From Paenibacillus oryzae (lineage in GTDB: Bacteria > Bacillota > Bacilli > Paenibacillales > Paenibacillaceae), in contig NZ_LYPA01000080.1 of the NCBI RefSeq assembly GCF_001675045.1, forward strand, positions 310,001 through 374,000: a stretch of DNA of 64,000 bases. Reading direction: 5' to 3'. The notes beneath the pieces were generated by a model. The model saw only the letters and a list, made by a program, of their open reading frames with translations. It was not told the origin of the DNA and made no database searches. This document shows, piece by piece, positions 22,851 to 32,524 of the stretch; the first letter of the stretch is position 1; every line of letters starts with the position of its first letter. The translations under genes were made by a program, and so were the position numbers.

Positions 22851-22959
22851 TGCATGCAGCTCCTTTCTTTCCTGACGGTGTTACTGCTTCGTCATTGAGC
22901 GAATCCGGTGCTTCTTTTTCTCTTGGATAGTACGGCATCGAACTCGTTCCTTCCCGTAT

Positions 22960-23022
22960 CTAACCCATCTAACCCGACTAATCCGACTAATCCGGCTAAT
23001 CCGGCTAATCTGGCTAATCCGG
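22960..23022. repeat. 9-bp tandem repeat between etfB and etfA
   Basis: Seven copies of a CTAATCCGG-type 9-mer (variants CTAACCCAT, CTAACCCGA, CTAATCCGA, CTAATCTGG). It sits in the 198-bp gap of the etfBA operon, so copy-number change could alter spacing between the two cistrons. Confidence 0.9.
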
Positions 23023-23048
23023 CTAGTTCAGCCTGCACGCAGCAAGAT

Positions 23049-23939
23049 TTATTTTTTGTCCAAAGCCTCCGCCAGCACATCATGCAGCTCCCGAGCCAGC
23101 TCCTCGGCTTGTTCTGCGGGTGAGCCAGTCAGCCTTTTTCCGGCGGCGCGTGGCGGAGGGGGAGACAGCTGTGTCCGGTATGTCCGTGCAGACGGCACAA
23201 AATAGCTGTCCGATTCTGCCAATAAACCGGAATTTCCTGCTGGCGGCTGACCTTTTATGAGGGCTTCGCCTAAAGGCCGATAGGGCTTTAGCTCTGCCGG
23301 CTCGATTACGATCAAAGGCTTGCGTTTGGCCTTCATAATGCCGGGCAGAGACGGGTAGCGAGGGTCGTTGAGGCCTTGCTGCGCGGTAATACACGCGGGC
23401 AGCGGCAGAGCCACTGTTTCCTGATCGCCTTCCACATCCCTTACGGCAAGGGCGTAAGGACGCTCGTCTCCCGGCTGAATTCCCAGCTCCGCCGCAGTGC
23501 CGATTGACAGCTTCACGACCGCGCCGGCATGCGGCAAGCCCAGTAATTCCGCCGTTTGCAGCGCCACGCTGCCAGAGCCTGTATCGACGGCAAAAAGCCC
23601 CGCCAGCAGCAAATCCGGCTGAAGCGGAGCGATAGCGGCCGCGAGAACATCCGCAAGGACGCCGCTATCGTCGGGAATGCCGTCCGAGCTGACGCGAATA
23701 GCCTGATCCGCTCCCATCGCGAGCGCGAGCCTCAGCGCTTCATGGGTTCGTTCGGTTCCGCATGTAACGACAATAACCTCGCCTCCAAGCTGCTCTTTCC
23801 ACCGCAGCGCTTCCTCCAATGCGTATTCGTCATAGGGATTAATGATCAGCTTGACATCTTCCTCCCGAATGCCGTCCTCCGTAAAATAAATCTTTTCCTC
23901 CGTATCAAAGGTTTGCTTCAGCAGCACCACCCATTTCAT
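23049..23939 (-). CDS. etfB: Electron transfer flavoprotein, beta subunit
   Basis: A 296-residue protein starting MKWVVLLKQTFDTEEKI, with NPYDEYALEEALRWKE and the AMP-contact region VVTCGTERTHEALRLALAMGADQAI typical of EtfB. It is longer than the usual 255-260 residues because of a Pro/Ala-rich C-terminal tail (after about 250: SPPPPRAAGKRL). The start is ATG 23939 behind AAGGGAGGGA rather than the upstream 23972. It is the first gene of the minus-strand etfBA pair and divergent from the Fe-S oxidoreductase; the 216-bp gap (23940-24155) must hold both promoters. No clear FadR operator was found there. Confidence 0.93.
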   Translation of the reverse strand: MKWVVLLKQTFDTEEKIYFTEDGIREEDVKLIINPYDEYALEEALRWKEQLGGEVIVVTCGTERTHEALRLALAMGADQAIRVSSDGIPDDSGVLADVLAAAIAPLQPDLLLAGLFAVDTGSGSVALQTAELLGLPHAGAVVKLSIGTAAELGIQPGDERPYALAVRDVEGDQETVALPLPACITAQQGLNDPRYPSLPGIMKAKRKPLIVIEPAELKPYRPLGEALIKGQPPAGNSGLLAESDSYFVPSARTYRTQLSPPPPRAAGKRLTGSPAEQAEELARELHDVLAEALDKK

Positions 23940-24155
23940 GTAAGTCCCTCCCTTCAAAATGCGAAGAATCACATGGCTTCAGAAGCCGGTTTTGGGTACC
24001 CGCCTGTGCTACCATATGACGCCTGAGCTCCCGTTATACCATTTGGAGAACGCTTTCATGACGAATGTGCGCAGGAAGGCGCTCATATACTTGAATAGTC
24101 TTTCGCACAAGGAGAATGTGATGAAATCAACAGATACGGCAAGGGGGAGAGATGA

Positions 24156-26861
24156 ATGGTTCGGGACCCGGTCTTCTGGTTTTGGGCAAAATGGCTCCTG
24201 TTTACCGCTCTTGTTCTATCGGCGCTATGGCTGTTTGCCGCTGTTGTTCGCCTTCGCATTACTTATATAAAGCTGGGCGTGCCGGTTCCGTTCCGGCGCT
24301 GGAGGGCGCCAGCTAACAAAGCGGGAAAAGCCGCAGCCAGCCTGCAAAAGACTGCTCCGGTCGCCGGAAAAAGCGCAGCCAGCCCGCAAAAGGCTGTTCC
24401 GGTCGCCGGGAAAAGTGCGGCCAGCCCGCAAAAGACTGCTCCGGTCGCCAGGAAAAGTGCGGCCAACCCGCAGAATGCTGTGCCTGATACCGAAAAAGCC
24501 GCAGCTGACCGGCAAAAGGCTGAGCCCAATGTCAGGAGAGATGCGGCCAGCCCGCAAAAATCCCCAGCCGGGGCTGCCGGGCGGAGTCGTGTAAAGCATG
24601 CGGAGAGCCGTTTTGCACAAGAAGTGTTCGGGCATTCAAAGCTGTTGAAGGATGTCCGCAGCGGCGTGATGCATCTTGTTTATTTTTACGGCTTTATCAT
24701 GCTTCAATTCGGAGCAATCGACCTGATTTGGAAGGGGCTGAACGGGGGAGCCAGACTTCCCTTTCCTTTCTATAACTGGTTTGCCTGGTCGCAGGAATGG
24801 ACCGTTACGCTTGTGCTGCTGGCTGTTTTGTATGGCGCGTACCGGCGATACGGAGAGAAGCTGCCTCGTCTGAAAAGGGACTGGAAGCCTTCGCTTGTGC
24901 TTTGGTTTATCGGCGGGCTGATGCTGACCGTGCTCCTTACTCTGGCCTTTGAACGGCTTGCAGCCGAACAGCCCGAGCTTGCCGCTGTCCAGACAATCCA
25001 AGCAAACAGCGAGACAGATATGGCTTCCAGTCAGGCACAAACCGCTTCTGTCCAGTCTGAACTGGTTTCTGTCCAGCCAGCCCAAGCAGTTTCTGAACAG
25101 GCAGCCCAGGCAGCTTCGCCCCTGCCTTCCCGAGCCAACGCCCAAACCGCGATGGTGGATATGCGATATGCACCCGTCAGCGCGCCGCTCGCTGCTCTGC
25201 TGGAGCAATCCGGAATTGCTCGCGGCAGCTTGGCTGCTCATGCCGGTTACGAGCTGTTCTGGTGGCTGCATCTGCTTGTGCTGCTGGCTTTTTTGGTATA
25301 TGTGCCGCAATCCAAGCATTTTCATCTAATGACAGCGCCGGTTAACTTATGGTTCCGGCGTTCAGAGCCAAGAGGCAGATTGACCCCGCTCGATCTGGAG
25401 AACGAGGAGGCGGAGTCATTTGGAGCCGGCGATATCCGGCATTTTTCGCAAAAGCAGCTGCTTGACCTTTACGCCTGCGTGGAATGCGGCCGCTGCACCA
25501 ATGTGTGTCCGGCCTCCAATACCGGGAAGCTGCTGTCTCCCATGCACCTGATCGTCAAGCTGAGGGATCACTTGACGGAGAAGGGGGCAGCCGTTACGTC
25601 CACCTCTCCTTGGCTGCCCAGCGGCTTGAGAAGGGGGAGATTGCCCCCGCCCCATGGCATGGGGCCCGTATTGCCGGCGAGGGAGCCGGAATTCACGGAA
25701 GCTGGACGGCGTACCAGAAAAACACCTCTCTACACCGGCGCTATCCAAGGAACGATGGAAATGCAGGCTGCGGCTTGGCTGCCTAGAGATAATATCGAGG
25801 CGGAATCGCTGGAGCTTGCAGGCGACATTATGACGGAGGAGGAAATCTGGGCTTGCACCACCTGCGGCAACTGTGAGGAGCAATGCCCCGTAGGCAACGA
25901 GCATATAGACAAAATCATCGATCTTCGGCGTCATCTGGTGCTGATGGAGGGGCGGCTGCCTGTGGACGGCCAGCGTGCTTTGCAAAATATCGAGCGGCAA
26001 GGAAATCCTTGGGGCCTGCCTCGCGGGGAGCGCCATAGCTGGATCGAAGAATGCCGGGTGCAAACCGGAATTGCCGTGCGGACGATGAAGGAATGCCGTG
26101 AACGCGGTCAGAAGCCGGAGCTTCTATTATGGGCGGGAACGATGGCCGCTTATGATAATCGCAGCAGGCGCGTGCTTTTTGACCTGGTGAAGCTTATTGC
26201 GGAAGCCGGAATGGATTTTGCGGTATTGGGGAGCGAGGAGCGTAATTCGGGGGATACCGCAAGGCGGATGGGCAACGAAATGCTGTTTCAGGAGCTATGC
26301 CGCGATAATATTGCGACGCTTCAGAAGTATGGCGTGCGTCATATTGTCACTCCTTGCGCTCACACCTACAATACGCTGAGCAACGAATACCCCGATTTTG
26401 GACTGGGAAGGGATGTAGCAGTTGAGCATCACACCGAGCTTCTGGCCAGACTGCTGTCGGAGGGAAGGCTGCGGCCGTCCCATTCCGTAGACGAAGTGGC
26501 AACCGTTCACGATTCCTGCTATCTGGGTCGTCACAACGGGATTTATGAAGCGCCGCGCGAGCTGCTGAGGGCCATTCCCGGCATCAAAATAAAGGAAATG
26601 GAGCGCTCCGGGTCAAACGGCATGTGCTGCGGCGCGGGAGGCGGGATGATGTGGATGGAGGAGCGAAGCGGGACGCGAGTCAATTACGCCCGGACCGAGC
26701 AGGCGCTCCAGGTCCAGCCAACCGTTATCAGCTCGTCGTGTCCGTACTGCCTGACGATGATGGAGGATGGCCTGAAGGCATTGCAGGAAGGCGAAGGGAC
26801 CGTCGCGCGGGATGTTGCGGAGCTGCTTGCTCAAAGTGTTTTTGGCAGTGAAGGAAAATAA
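24156..26861 (+). CDS. Membrane Fe-S oxidoreductase linking EtfAB to quinone (HdrD/GlpC-type CCG protein)
   Basis: A 901-residue protein. Membrane helices (about 8-28, then several between 165 and 400) are followed by two 4Fe-4S motifs (CVECGRCTNVCP about 439-450; CTTCGNCEEQCP about 567-578) and two CCG-type domains (CAHTYNTLSNEYPDF; CYLGRHNGIYEAP; CCGAGGGMMWMEE; SSCPYC). The family (Bacillus YwjF-like) passes electrons from ETF to menaquinone. At 901 residues it is about 200 longer than YwjF, owing to two Ala/Gln/Pro-rich insertions: residues about 45-150, with five 14-residue repeats of the TAPVAGKSAASPQK type, and about 268-345. The start is ATG 24156 behind AGGGGGAG. It heads the fadN-fadA-fadE-ligase operon. 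Confidence 0.88.
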   Translation: MVRDPVFWFWAKWLLFTALVLSALWLFAAVVRLRITYIKLGVPVPFRRWRAPANKAGKAAASLQKTAPVAGKSAASPQKAVPVAGKSAASPQKTAPVARKSAANPQNAVPDTEKAAADRQKAEPNVRRDAASPQKSPAGAAGRSRVKHAESRFAQEVFGHSKLLKDVRSGVMHLVYFYGFIMLQFGAIDLIWKGLNGGARLPFPFYNWFAWSQEWTVTLVLLAVLYGAYRRYGEKLPRLKRDWKPSLVLWFIGGLMLTVLLTLAFERLAAEQPELAAVQTIQANSETDMASSQAQTASVQSELVSVQPAQAVSEQAAQAASPLPSRANAQTAMVDMRYAPVSAPLAALLEQSGIARGSLAAHAGYELFWWLHLLVLLAFLVYVPQSKHFHLMTAPVNLWFRRSEPRGRLTPLDLENEEAESFGAGDIRHFSQKQLLDLYACVECGRCTNVCPASNTGKLLSPMHLIVKLRDHLTEKGAAVTSTSPWLPSGLRRGRLPPPHGMGPVLPAREPEFTEAGRRTRKTPLYTGAIQGTMEMQAAAWLPRDNIEAESLELAGDIMTEEEIWACTTCGNCEEQCPVGNEHIDKIIDLRRHLVLMEGRLPVDGQRALQNIERQGNPWGLPRGERHSWIEECRVQTGIAVRTMKECRERGQKPELLLWAGTMAAYDNRSRRVLFDLVKLIAEAGMDFAVLGSEERNSGDTARRMGNEMLFQELCRDNIATLQKYGVRHIVTPCAHTYNTLSNEYPDFGLGRDVAVEHHTELLARLLSEGRLRPSHSVDEVATVHDSCYLGRHNGIYEAPRELLRAIPGIKIKEMERSGSNGMCCGAGGGMMWMEERSGTRVNYARTEQALQVQPTVISSSCPYCLTMMEDGLKALQEGEGTVARDVAELLAQSVFGSEGK
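24345..24560 (+). repeat. 42-bp tandem repeat within the Fe-S oxidoreductase gene
   Basis: About five units of 42 bp encoding variants of TAPVAGKSAASPQK. The first three are close in sequence and the last two are degenerate. They form a basic, proline-containing linker between the first membrane helix and the rest of the protein. Confidence 0.75.
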
Positions 26862-26884
26862 GCAAAGGATGGTGATTTCAAAAG

Positions 26885-29437
26885 ATGCCGCTGCAAGCAA
26901 CTGATTCCAAACGTGCGGGAGCGGTCACGACCGCGGCCGTTATCGGCTCAGGCGTTATGGGAGCGGGCATAGCCGCTCATCTTGCCAATGCGGGAATGCG
27001 GGTATTGCTGCTGGATGTTTTGCCGCCGCAGGCCAGAAGCGAAGGGGAAGATGGGGGAGCAAATCCTCAGCGTCGGCACGAAAGTTTACGAGAAGCTGGT
27101 GAGCATGAAACCCGTCAAGGCGGAGGCCAAGGCAGCAGCCCTGACCGAAATGCGCTTGCTGCTGCCGCGATAGCGGCCATGCCGAAGGCAACTCCGCCCA
27201 TGCTCTATGATCCCGCTTGGGTTTCCCGCCTCACTCCGGGCAATCTGGCCGATCATGCATCTGCGCTTGGAGATGTCGACTGGATCGTGGAGGCAGTGAC
27301 CGAACGTCTTGACATCAAGCGCAGCGTGCTGGAGCTGATCGACAATCATCGCCGGCCTGGCTCCATTGTCAGCACGAATACCTCCGGGTTGTCCGTAGCC
27401 GCTATGGCGGAGGGCAGAAGCCAGGAGTTCAGGCGCCATTTTGCCGCGGTTCATTTTTTTAATCCGCCCCGTTATATGAAGCTGGTGGAGGTTGTGCCGA
27501 CTGGCGATACAGACCCTGCCGTGGTGGAGCTTCTGACCGAGCTTTGCGAAAAGAGACTTGGAAAAGGCGTCGTTGTTGCACGTGATACGCCCAATTTCAT
27601 TGCTAATCGAATCGGAGCTTATGGCATGCTGACAACGCTGCGCGATACGGAGCGTTTTGGCCTGACGGTTGAGGAGGCCGATGCGTTGACAGGTCCGCTG
27701 ATGGGCAGGCCGCGTACGGCAACCTTTCGCATGCTGGACATGATCGGGCTGGATACGCTGCTCCACGTGGTGGATAATGTCCGGCAGCGAGCGGAAAGCC
27801 AGCGGGACCGCGAGCTGTTTGTCCGTCCTCCGGTGCTGGAGGCGCTTGTGGCCAAGGGCAGGCTTGGCGCCAAAAGCGGCGAAGGCTTTTACCGGAAGCT
27901 TAGGGGAGGAGACGGGCGAAGCCTGATTCAGTCCATCCGTCTGGACAGTCTGGATTACGGGCCGCAGCAGCAGGTGTCTTCCCCCGCGCTGGATGCGGCA
28001 AAGGCTGCTAAAGGAACCGGCAGCAAGCTGAAGGCTTTGCTGGCCGCCGGAGGGAGAGAAGCTGATTTTGTCTGGTCTACGCTGAAATCTCTTTTACTTT
28101 ATTCCGCGGAAATGGCGGGCGTTATAGCCGATTCCATTTCCGATATCGACCGGGCGATGCGCTGGGGCTTTAATTGGGAGCTGGGACCCTTTGAGCTGTG
28201 GGACGCGATTGGTCTGGCAGAGTCCGCCGCAAAAATGAAGGAGGAAGGAGAGGAATTGCCGGAATGGGTGGAGTCGTGGCTCTCAAGCGGACGGACTTCC
28301 TTTTACGAGACGGGCATGGGCAAACGGTTTTATGCGGCGGAGGGCGGCAAGCTGGCCGAGGAGCGGGAGGATGGAGACACGTTGTATCTGGCGCCGCTGA
28401 AGGCAAGCGGTAAAACGATATGGAGCGGCCAAGGGGCAAGTCTTGTCGATTTGGGCGACGAAGTGGCATGTCTGGAATTCCATTCCCCGAATAATGCCAT
28501 TGGCGGAGATATTTTGTCCGCCATCCGGTATGCAACGGCGGAGGTTTCGCGCAATTGGCGCGGCCTGGTCATTGCCAATGAAGGGCGGAATTTTTCGGTA
28601 GGCGCCAATTTGATGCTGCTGCTGATGGAGGCGCAAAACGGCGAGTGGGAAGAGGTTGAGGATATGATCCGGGCCTTTCAGAGCAGCATGCTGCAGCTGA
28701 AGCGGCTGGATCGGCCCGTTGTCGCCGCGCCTCATCGGATGACCCTTGGCGGCGGCGTGGAGGCCTGTCTTCCTGCAGATATTATAGTGATGCCTCCAGA
28801 AACCTATTTTGGCCTGGTTGAAACCGGGGTTGGCCTGATTCCCGCCGGCGGAGGCTGCAAGGAAGCGGCAGCGATGGCGGCGCTCCGGGCGGAGTGGCCG
28901 GCAGACATAGCACATGGCGGTTCCGTGAAGAATGCGGGAGGCACGGATGTAGTCTATGCTCTTGCCAGGCTTCAGCCCCAATTGACCGCGATGTTTGAAA
29001 CCATTGCTATGGCCAAGGCCTCGGGGAGTGCGCATGAAGCCGCAAAGCTTGGTTTCCTGCGGCCGCAGGACAGAATAATCAGACGTCAGGACAGCCGGAT
29101 CGCGGAGGCCAAACGGGCCGTGCTGGAGCTGGATCGCCAAGGCTATTCGCCGTCCGGCGACGAGCGTATTCCTGTAGCGGGAAGGGAAGGAAAAGCGCTT
29201 TTGTCCCTGGCAGTAAAGTCGTTAAGGCTTGGAGGACATGTCAGCAGCCATGATGCATTGATCGGGAGCAAGCTTGCGCATGTGCTGAGCGGGGGTGATA
29301 TTGCTCCGGGCACGGCTGTAAGTCCGCAATATTTGCTTGACCTGGAATGCGAAGCGTTCCTCAGTCTGTGCGGGGAGCGAAAAACGCAGGACAGGATGAG
29401 CCACATGCTGGCAACGGGCAAGCCGCTTCGCAATTGA
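26885..29437 (+). CDS. fadN: 3-hydroxyacyl-CoA dehydrogenase / enoyl-CoA hydratase (FadN type)
   Basis: An 850-residue bifunctional beta-oxidation enzyme. The N-terminal NAD domain has GSGVMGAGI (21-29), STNTSGLSVAAMAEG and HFFNPPRYMKLVEVVP (catalytic His region). The C-terminal hydratase-like domain has RNFSVGANLMLLL, HRMTLGGGVEACLPADI and ETGVGLIPAGGGCKE. The order, dehydrogenase first, is that of Bacillus FadN (about 790 residues). The extra length includes a Gly/Arg-rich stretch at about 48-80 that is unlike the family; another frame reads more naturally there. The gap to the upstream gene is 23 nt, with AAAGGATGG ahead of ATG 26885. It works with the following thiolase. Confidence 0.92.
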   Translation: MPLQATDSKRAGAVTTAAVIGSGVMGAGIAAHLANAGMRVLLLDVLPPQARSEGEDGGANPQRRHESLREAGEHETRQGGGQGSSPDRNALAAAAIAAMPKATPPMLYDPAWVSRLTPGNLADHASALGDVDWIVEAVTERLDIKRSVLELIDNHRRPGSIVSTNTSGLSVAAMAEGRSQEFRRHFAAVHFFNPPRYMKLVEVVPTGDTDPAVVELLTELCEKRLGKGVVVARDTPNFIANRIGAYGMLTTLRDTERFGLTVEEADALTGPLMGRPRTATFRMLDMIGLDTLLHVVDNVRQRAESQRDRELFVRPPVLEALVAKGRLGAKSGEGFYRKLRGGDGRSLIQSIRLDSLDYGPQQQVSSPALDAAKAAKGTGSKLKALLAAGGREADFVWSTLKSLLLYSAEMAGVIADSISDIDRAMRWGFNWELGPFELWDAIGLAESAAKMKEEGEELPEWVESWLSSGRTSFYETGMGKRFYAAEGGKLAEEREDGDTLYLAPLKASGKTIWSGQGASLVDLGDEVACLEFHSPNNAIGGDILSAIRYATAEVSRNWRGLVIANEGRNFSVGANLMLLLMEAQNGEWEEVEDMIRAFQSSMLQLKRLDRPVVAAPHRMTLGGGVEACLPADIIVMPPETYFGLVETGVGLIPAGGGCKEAAAMAALRAEWPADIAHGGSVKNAGGTDVVYALARLQPQLTAMFETIAMAKASGSAHEAAKLGFLRPQDRIIRRQDSRIAEAKRAVLELDRQGYSPSGDERIPVAGREGKALLSLAVKSLRLGGHVSSHDALIGSKLAHVLSGGDIAPGTAVSPQYLLDLECEAFLSLCGERKTQDRMSHMLATGKPLRN

Positions 29438-29471
29438 CCGGCAGATGGGTCGCCGGAAAGGGGGAAGGGAC

Positions 29472-30704
29472 ATGTCAGAAGCAAACGTTTCGCCGTTTCA
29501 AGACAATGATCGGGACCCGGTTCTTGTAGCCGCCGTGCGCACGCCGACGGGCAAGGCCTTTAAGGGAAGCCTTGCCGGGGTGAGGAGCGAGGATTTAGGG
29601 AAAACCGCGCTTGCCGGCGCGCTGGGGCGGCTGCCGGGCCTTAAGCTGGCGGATGTAGAGGATGTCATCATCGGCTGCGCGATGCCGGAGGGGGAGCAGG
29701 GGCTGAATCTGGCGCGCATTATTTCCCTGTATGCGGGCTTGCCGCCGTCCATCCCCGCCGTTACGGTCAACCGCTTCTGCGCCTCCGGCCTTCAATCTAT
29801 TGCGTATGCGGCGGACCGGATTGTGTCGGGCGGCGCGGACGTAGTGATAGCGGGAGGCGTGGAGAGCATGAGTCATGTGCCGATGGCCGGCTTTCGGATG
29901 TCCCCTCATGCGGGCATCGCGGATACGATGCCCGAAATTTATATGAGCATGGGACATACGGCCGAGGAGGTCGCACGCAAATTTGGCGTATCGCGTGAAC
30001 GGCAGGACCAGTTTGCGGCGGAAAGTCATGTCAAAGCAGCTGCCGCGCTGGATGAGGGACGGTTCAACAGGGAGATTGTTCCCGTCATGGCAAGGCGATC
30101 AGGGAGCGACAGCAAAGGCAGGCCGTGGGAGAGCAGCTTTATTTTTGATACCGATGAAGGGGTTCGCCGCGATACGGATACGGAGACATTGTCGAGGTTG
30201 CGGCCTGCGTTTGCCCGAGAGGGGACGGTTACGGCGGGCAACGCCTCGCAAATGAGCGACGGGGCGGCTATGACGGTGCTGATGAGCCGTGCCAAAGCCC
30301 GAGAGCTCGACATTCGGCCGCTGGCCGTGCTTCGCGGGTTCGGAACCGCAGGCGTTGCGCCTGAGCTTATGGGAATCGGCCCCTTGGAAGCAGTACCCAA
30401 GGCGCTGAAGCAGGCTGGTCTGGAGCTGGGGCAGATCGATCTGTTTGAACTGAATGAAGCGTTCGCCGCCCAATGCATTCCTGTCATCGACGGGCTTGGT
30501 ATAGACCCCGCGCGGGTCAACGTAAATGGCGGGGCGATTGCGCTGGGCCATCCGCTGGGCTGCACCGGCACCAAGCTGACGGTATCATTGGTACATGAGC
30601 TTGCCCGCAGGGGAGGCGGGATAGGAATCGTGACCATGTGCGTGGGCGGAGGCATGGGGGCGGCTGGCGTATTCGAAGTATACGGTGAGGAGGGGGAGTC
30701 ATGA
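29472..30704 (+). CDS. fadA: Acetyl-CoA acyltransferase (3-ketoacyl-CoA thiolase)
   Basis: A 410-residue thiolase: nucleophile Cys in NRFCASGLQ (about residue 104), GGVESMSHVPM, the NEAFAAQ motif, GGAIALGHPLGCTGT (catalytic His) and CVGGGMGAAGVFE (second catalytic Cys). It cleaves 3-ketoacyl-CoA to acetyl-CoA and a shortened acyl-CoA, the last step of beta-oxidation. The start is ATG 29472 after GGGGGAAGGGA. It is 34 nt after fadN, and its stop overlaps the start of the acyl-CoA dehydrogenase (ATGA), so the unit is tightly coupled. Confidence 0.95.
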   Translation: MSEANVSPFQDNDRDPVLVAAVRTPTGKAFKGSLAGVRSEDLGKTALAGALGRLPGLKLADVEDVIIGCAMPEGEQGLNLARIISLYAGLPPSIPAVTVNRFCASGLQSIAYAADRIVSGGADVVIAGGVESMSHVPMAGFRMSPHAGIADTMPEIYMSMGHTAEEVARKFGVSRERQDQFAAESHVKAAAALDEGRFNREIVPVMARRSGSDSKGRPWESSFIFDTDEGVRRDTDTETLSRLRPAFAREGTVTAGNASQMSDGAAMTVLMSRAKARELDIRPLAVLRGFGTAGVAPELMGIGPLEAVPKALKQAGLELGQIDLFELNEAFAAQCIPVIDGLGIDPARVNVNGGAIALGHPLGCTGTKLTVSLVHELARRGGGIGIVTMCVGGGMGAAGVFEVYGEEGES

Positions 30705-32509
30705 GCGCGGGAAGGATTTCCTGGAGCGGCCGGTTCGTTATAGAAAATATGGCGCCGGAATTGACGACAACGCCGGAGGATTTTACAGAGGAGCAGCTAA
30801 TGCTGGAGGATGCGGCGCGGCAGTTTGTAGAGGGAGAGCTGCTGCCGAACGACGCCAATTTGGAGGCGCTGAACTACGAGCTGACCGTCAGCTTGATGCG
30901 GAAGGCGGGAGAGCTCGGTCTTTTGGGGGCCGATGTGCCGGAGCAATACGGAGGTCTGGGGCTGGATAAGGTAAGCACGACGCTGCTTGCGGAAAGCATG
31001 GCCCGAGCATCTTCCTTTGCCCTGTCCGTTGGAGCGCATGTAGGCATAGGCACGCTTCCTATTGTGTTCTACGGTACGGAAGAACAGAAAAACCGATATT
31101 TGCCCGAATTGGCGTCCGGCGCCAAAATAGCGGCTTATTGCCTGACGGAGCCATCCTCCGGCTCCGACGCGCTGGGAGCGCGAAGCACTGCCAGGTTATC
31201 GCCTGACGGCAAATCCTATATATTGAACGGCTCCAAGCTTTATATCACCAATGCGGGCTTCGCCGATCTTTTTATCGTATACGCCAAAGTGGACGGCAAG
31301 CAGTTTACCGCATTTATTGTGGAGCGCGGCACTCCGGGGCTTAGCGTTGGACCGGAGGAGAGCAAGATGGGCATTAAAGGCTCCTCGACCTGTCCCTTGT
31401 ATTTTGAGGAAATGGAGGTGCCTGTAAGCAATGTGCTGGGGGAGATAGGCAAGGGCCATCTGATTGCCTTTCATATATTAAATATCGGGCGATTCAAGCT
31501 TGGCGCAGGCTGTCTGGGGTCCGCGAAGGAAACTATTCAGCTTTCGGCGGCTTACGCCAATACGCGCCAGCAGTTCGGGCGACCCATCTCCTCCTACCCG
31601 CTTATTGCCGCGAAGCTGGCGGATATGAATATCTGCGCCTACATGCTGGAGAGCATGGTTTACCGGATCGCGGGCTGGATGGATGAACGTCTTGCAAGCA
31701 TTGGCGAAAATAGGGCGGCAAAAGCAATAGGCGAATATGCGCTGGAATGCTCTATCGTCAAGGTTTTTGCTTCGGAAGCATTGGACGCGATTGTGGATGA
31801 AGGGGTGCAAATTCACGGCGGTTACGGCTATATCAAAGAATACAAGGTGGAACGGCTTTACCGGGATTCCAGAATTAACCGGATTTTTGAAGGCACCAAC
31901 GAAATCAATCGTTTGCTTATTCCTGGAATGCTGCTGAAAAAAGCGGCAAAAGGCGAGCTTCCGCTTCTGGAGAAGGCAAAGGAGCTTCAGGCGGAGGTGA
32001 TGGGGGCCGCTGCTGCGCCTTCCTTTGACGCTCCGCTCGACAAAGAGCTCTATCTGGTTTCGCAAGCCAAAAAAGTATTTCTTCTTGTTGGCGGCCTGGC
32101 TGTGCAAAAGTATGGTTTGCGGCTAGAGGAGGAGCAGGAGGTGCTGTGCGTATTAGCCGATTTGATGATTTGCATTTTTGCAATGGAAAGCGGGCTGTTG
32201 AGAGCGAAAAAAGCGCTGGGCTCAAAGGAAGCGGCGTTGAAGGAAGCGGCGTTGAAGGAGTTGGAGAAAAGAGCAGCGGAGGAGCGTACAACTCTGGCAA
32301 GCCTGATGGTGGAGACGTTCGTTCAGGAGACCGTCGACAAGGTTCACGGGCTTGCCAAAACTGCGCTGGTTGCCCTGGAGCGGGGAGACGGCCTGCAATT
32401 GCAGCTGTCCATTTTGAGAAAGCTGCTGCGTGCGCCGGCAACGGACATCATCAGCCGGAAACGGAAAATTGCGGCGAAGGTGATTGAAACCGAACATTAC
32501 GTTAGGTAA
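30701..32509 (+). CDS. fadE: Acyl-CoA dehydrogenase
   Basis: A 602-residue FAD enzyme. It has the core acyl-CoA dehydrogenase fold (about 30-410) with AYCLTEPSSGSDA, YITNAGFADLF, NVLGEIGKGHLIAF, RQQFGRPISSYP and the catalytic-Glu region YRDSRINRIFEGTNEINR. An extra helical C-terminal domain of about 190 residues follows, as in the FadE/VLCAD-like group of Bacillus. It passes electrons to EtfAB, encoded by the divergent operon. ATG 30701 overlaps the fadA stop. A direct repeat (EAALKEAALKELEKR) near residue 510 is a small in-frame duplication. Confidence 0.94.
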   Translation: MSAGRISWSGRFVIENMAPELTTTPEDFTEEQLMLEDAARQFVEGELLPNDANLEALNYELTVSLMRKAGELGLLGADVPEQYGGLGLDKVSTTLLAESMARASSFALSVGAHVGIGTLPIVFYGTEEQKNRYLPELASGAKIAAYCLTEPSSGSDALGARSTARLSPDGKSYILNGSKLYITNAGFADLFIVYAKVDGKQFTAFIVERGTPGLSVGPEESKMGIKGSSTCPLYFEEMEVPVSNVLGEIGKGHLIAFHILNIGRFKLGAGCLGSAKETIQLSAAYANTRQQFGRPISSYPLIAAKLADMNICAYMLESMVYRIAGWMDERLASIGENRAAKAIGEYALECSIVKVFASEALDAIVDEGVQIHGGYGYIKEYKVERLYRDSRINRIFEGTNEINRLLIPGMLLKKAAKGELPLLEKAKELQAEVMGAAAAPSFDAPLDKELYLVSQAKKVFLLVGGLAVQKYGLRLEEEQEVLCVLADLMICIFAMESGLLRAKKALGSKEAALKEAALKELEKRAAEERTTLASLMVETFVQETVDKVHGLAKTALVALERGDGLQLQLSILRKLLRAPATDIISRKRKIAAKVIETEHYVR

Positions 32510-32524
32510 AGGGGGAGCTCAGTA

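Noticed and set aside
23940..24155. FadR operator in the etf/fad divergent region
   Set aside because: No TGAATGA-N3-TCATTCA-like palindrome was found by eye; only weak half-sites.
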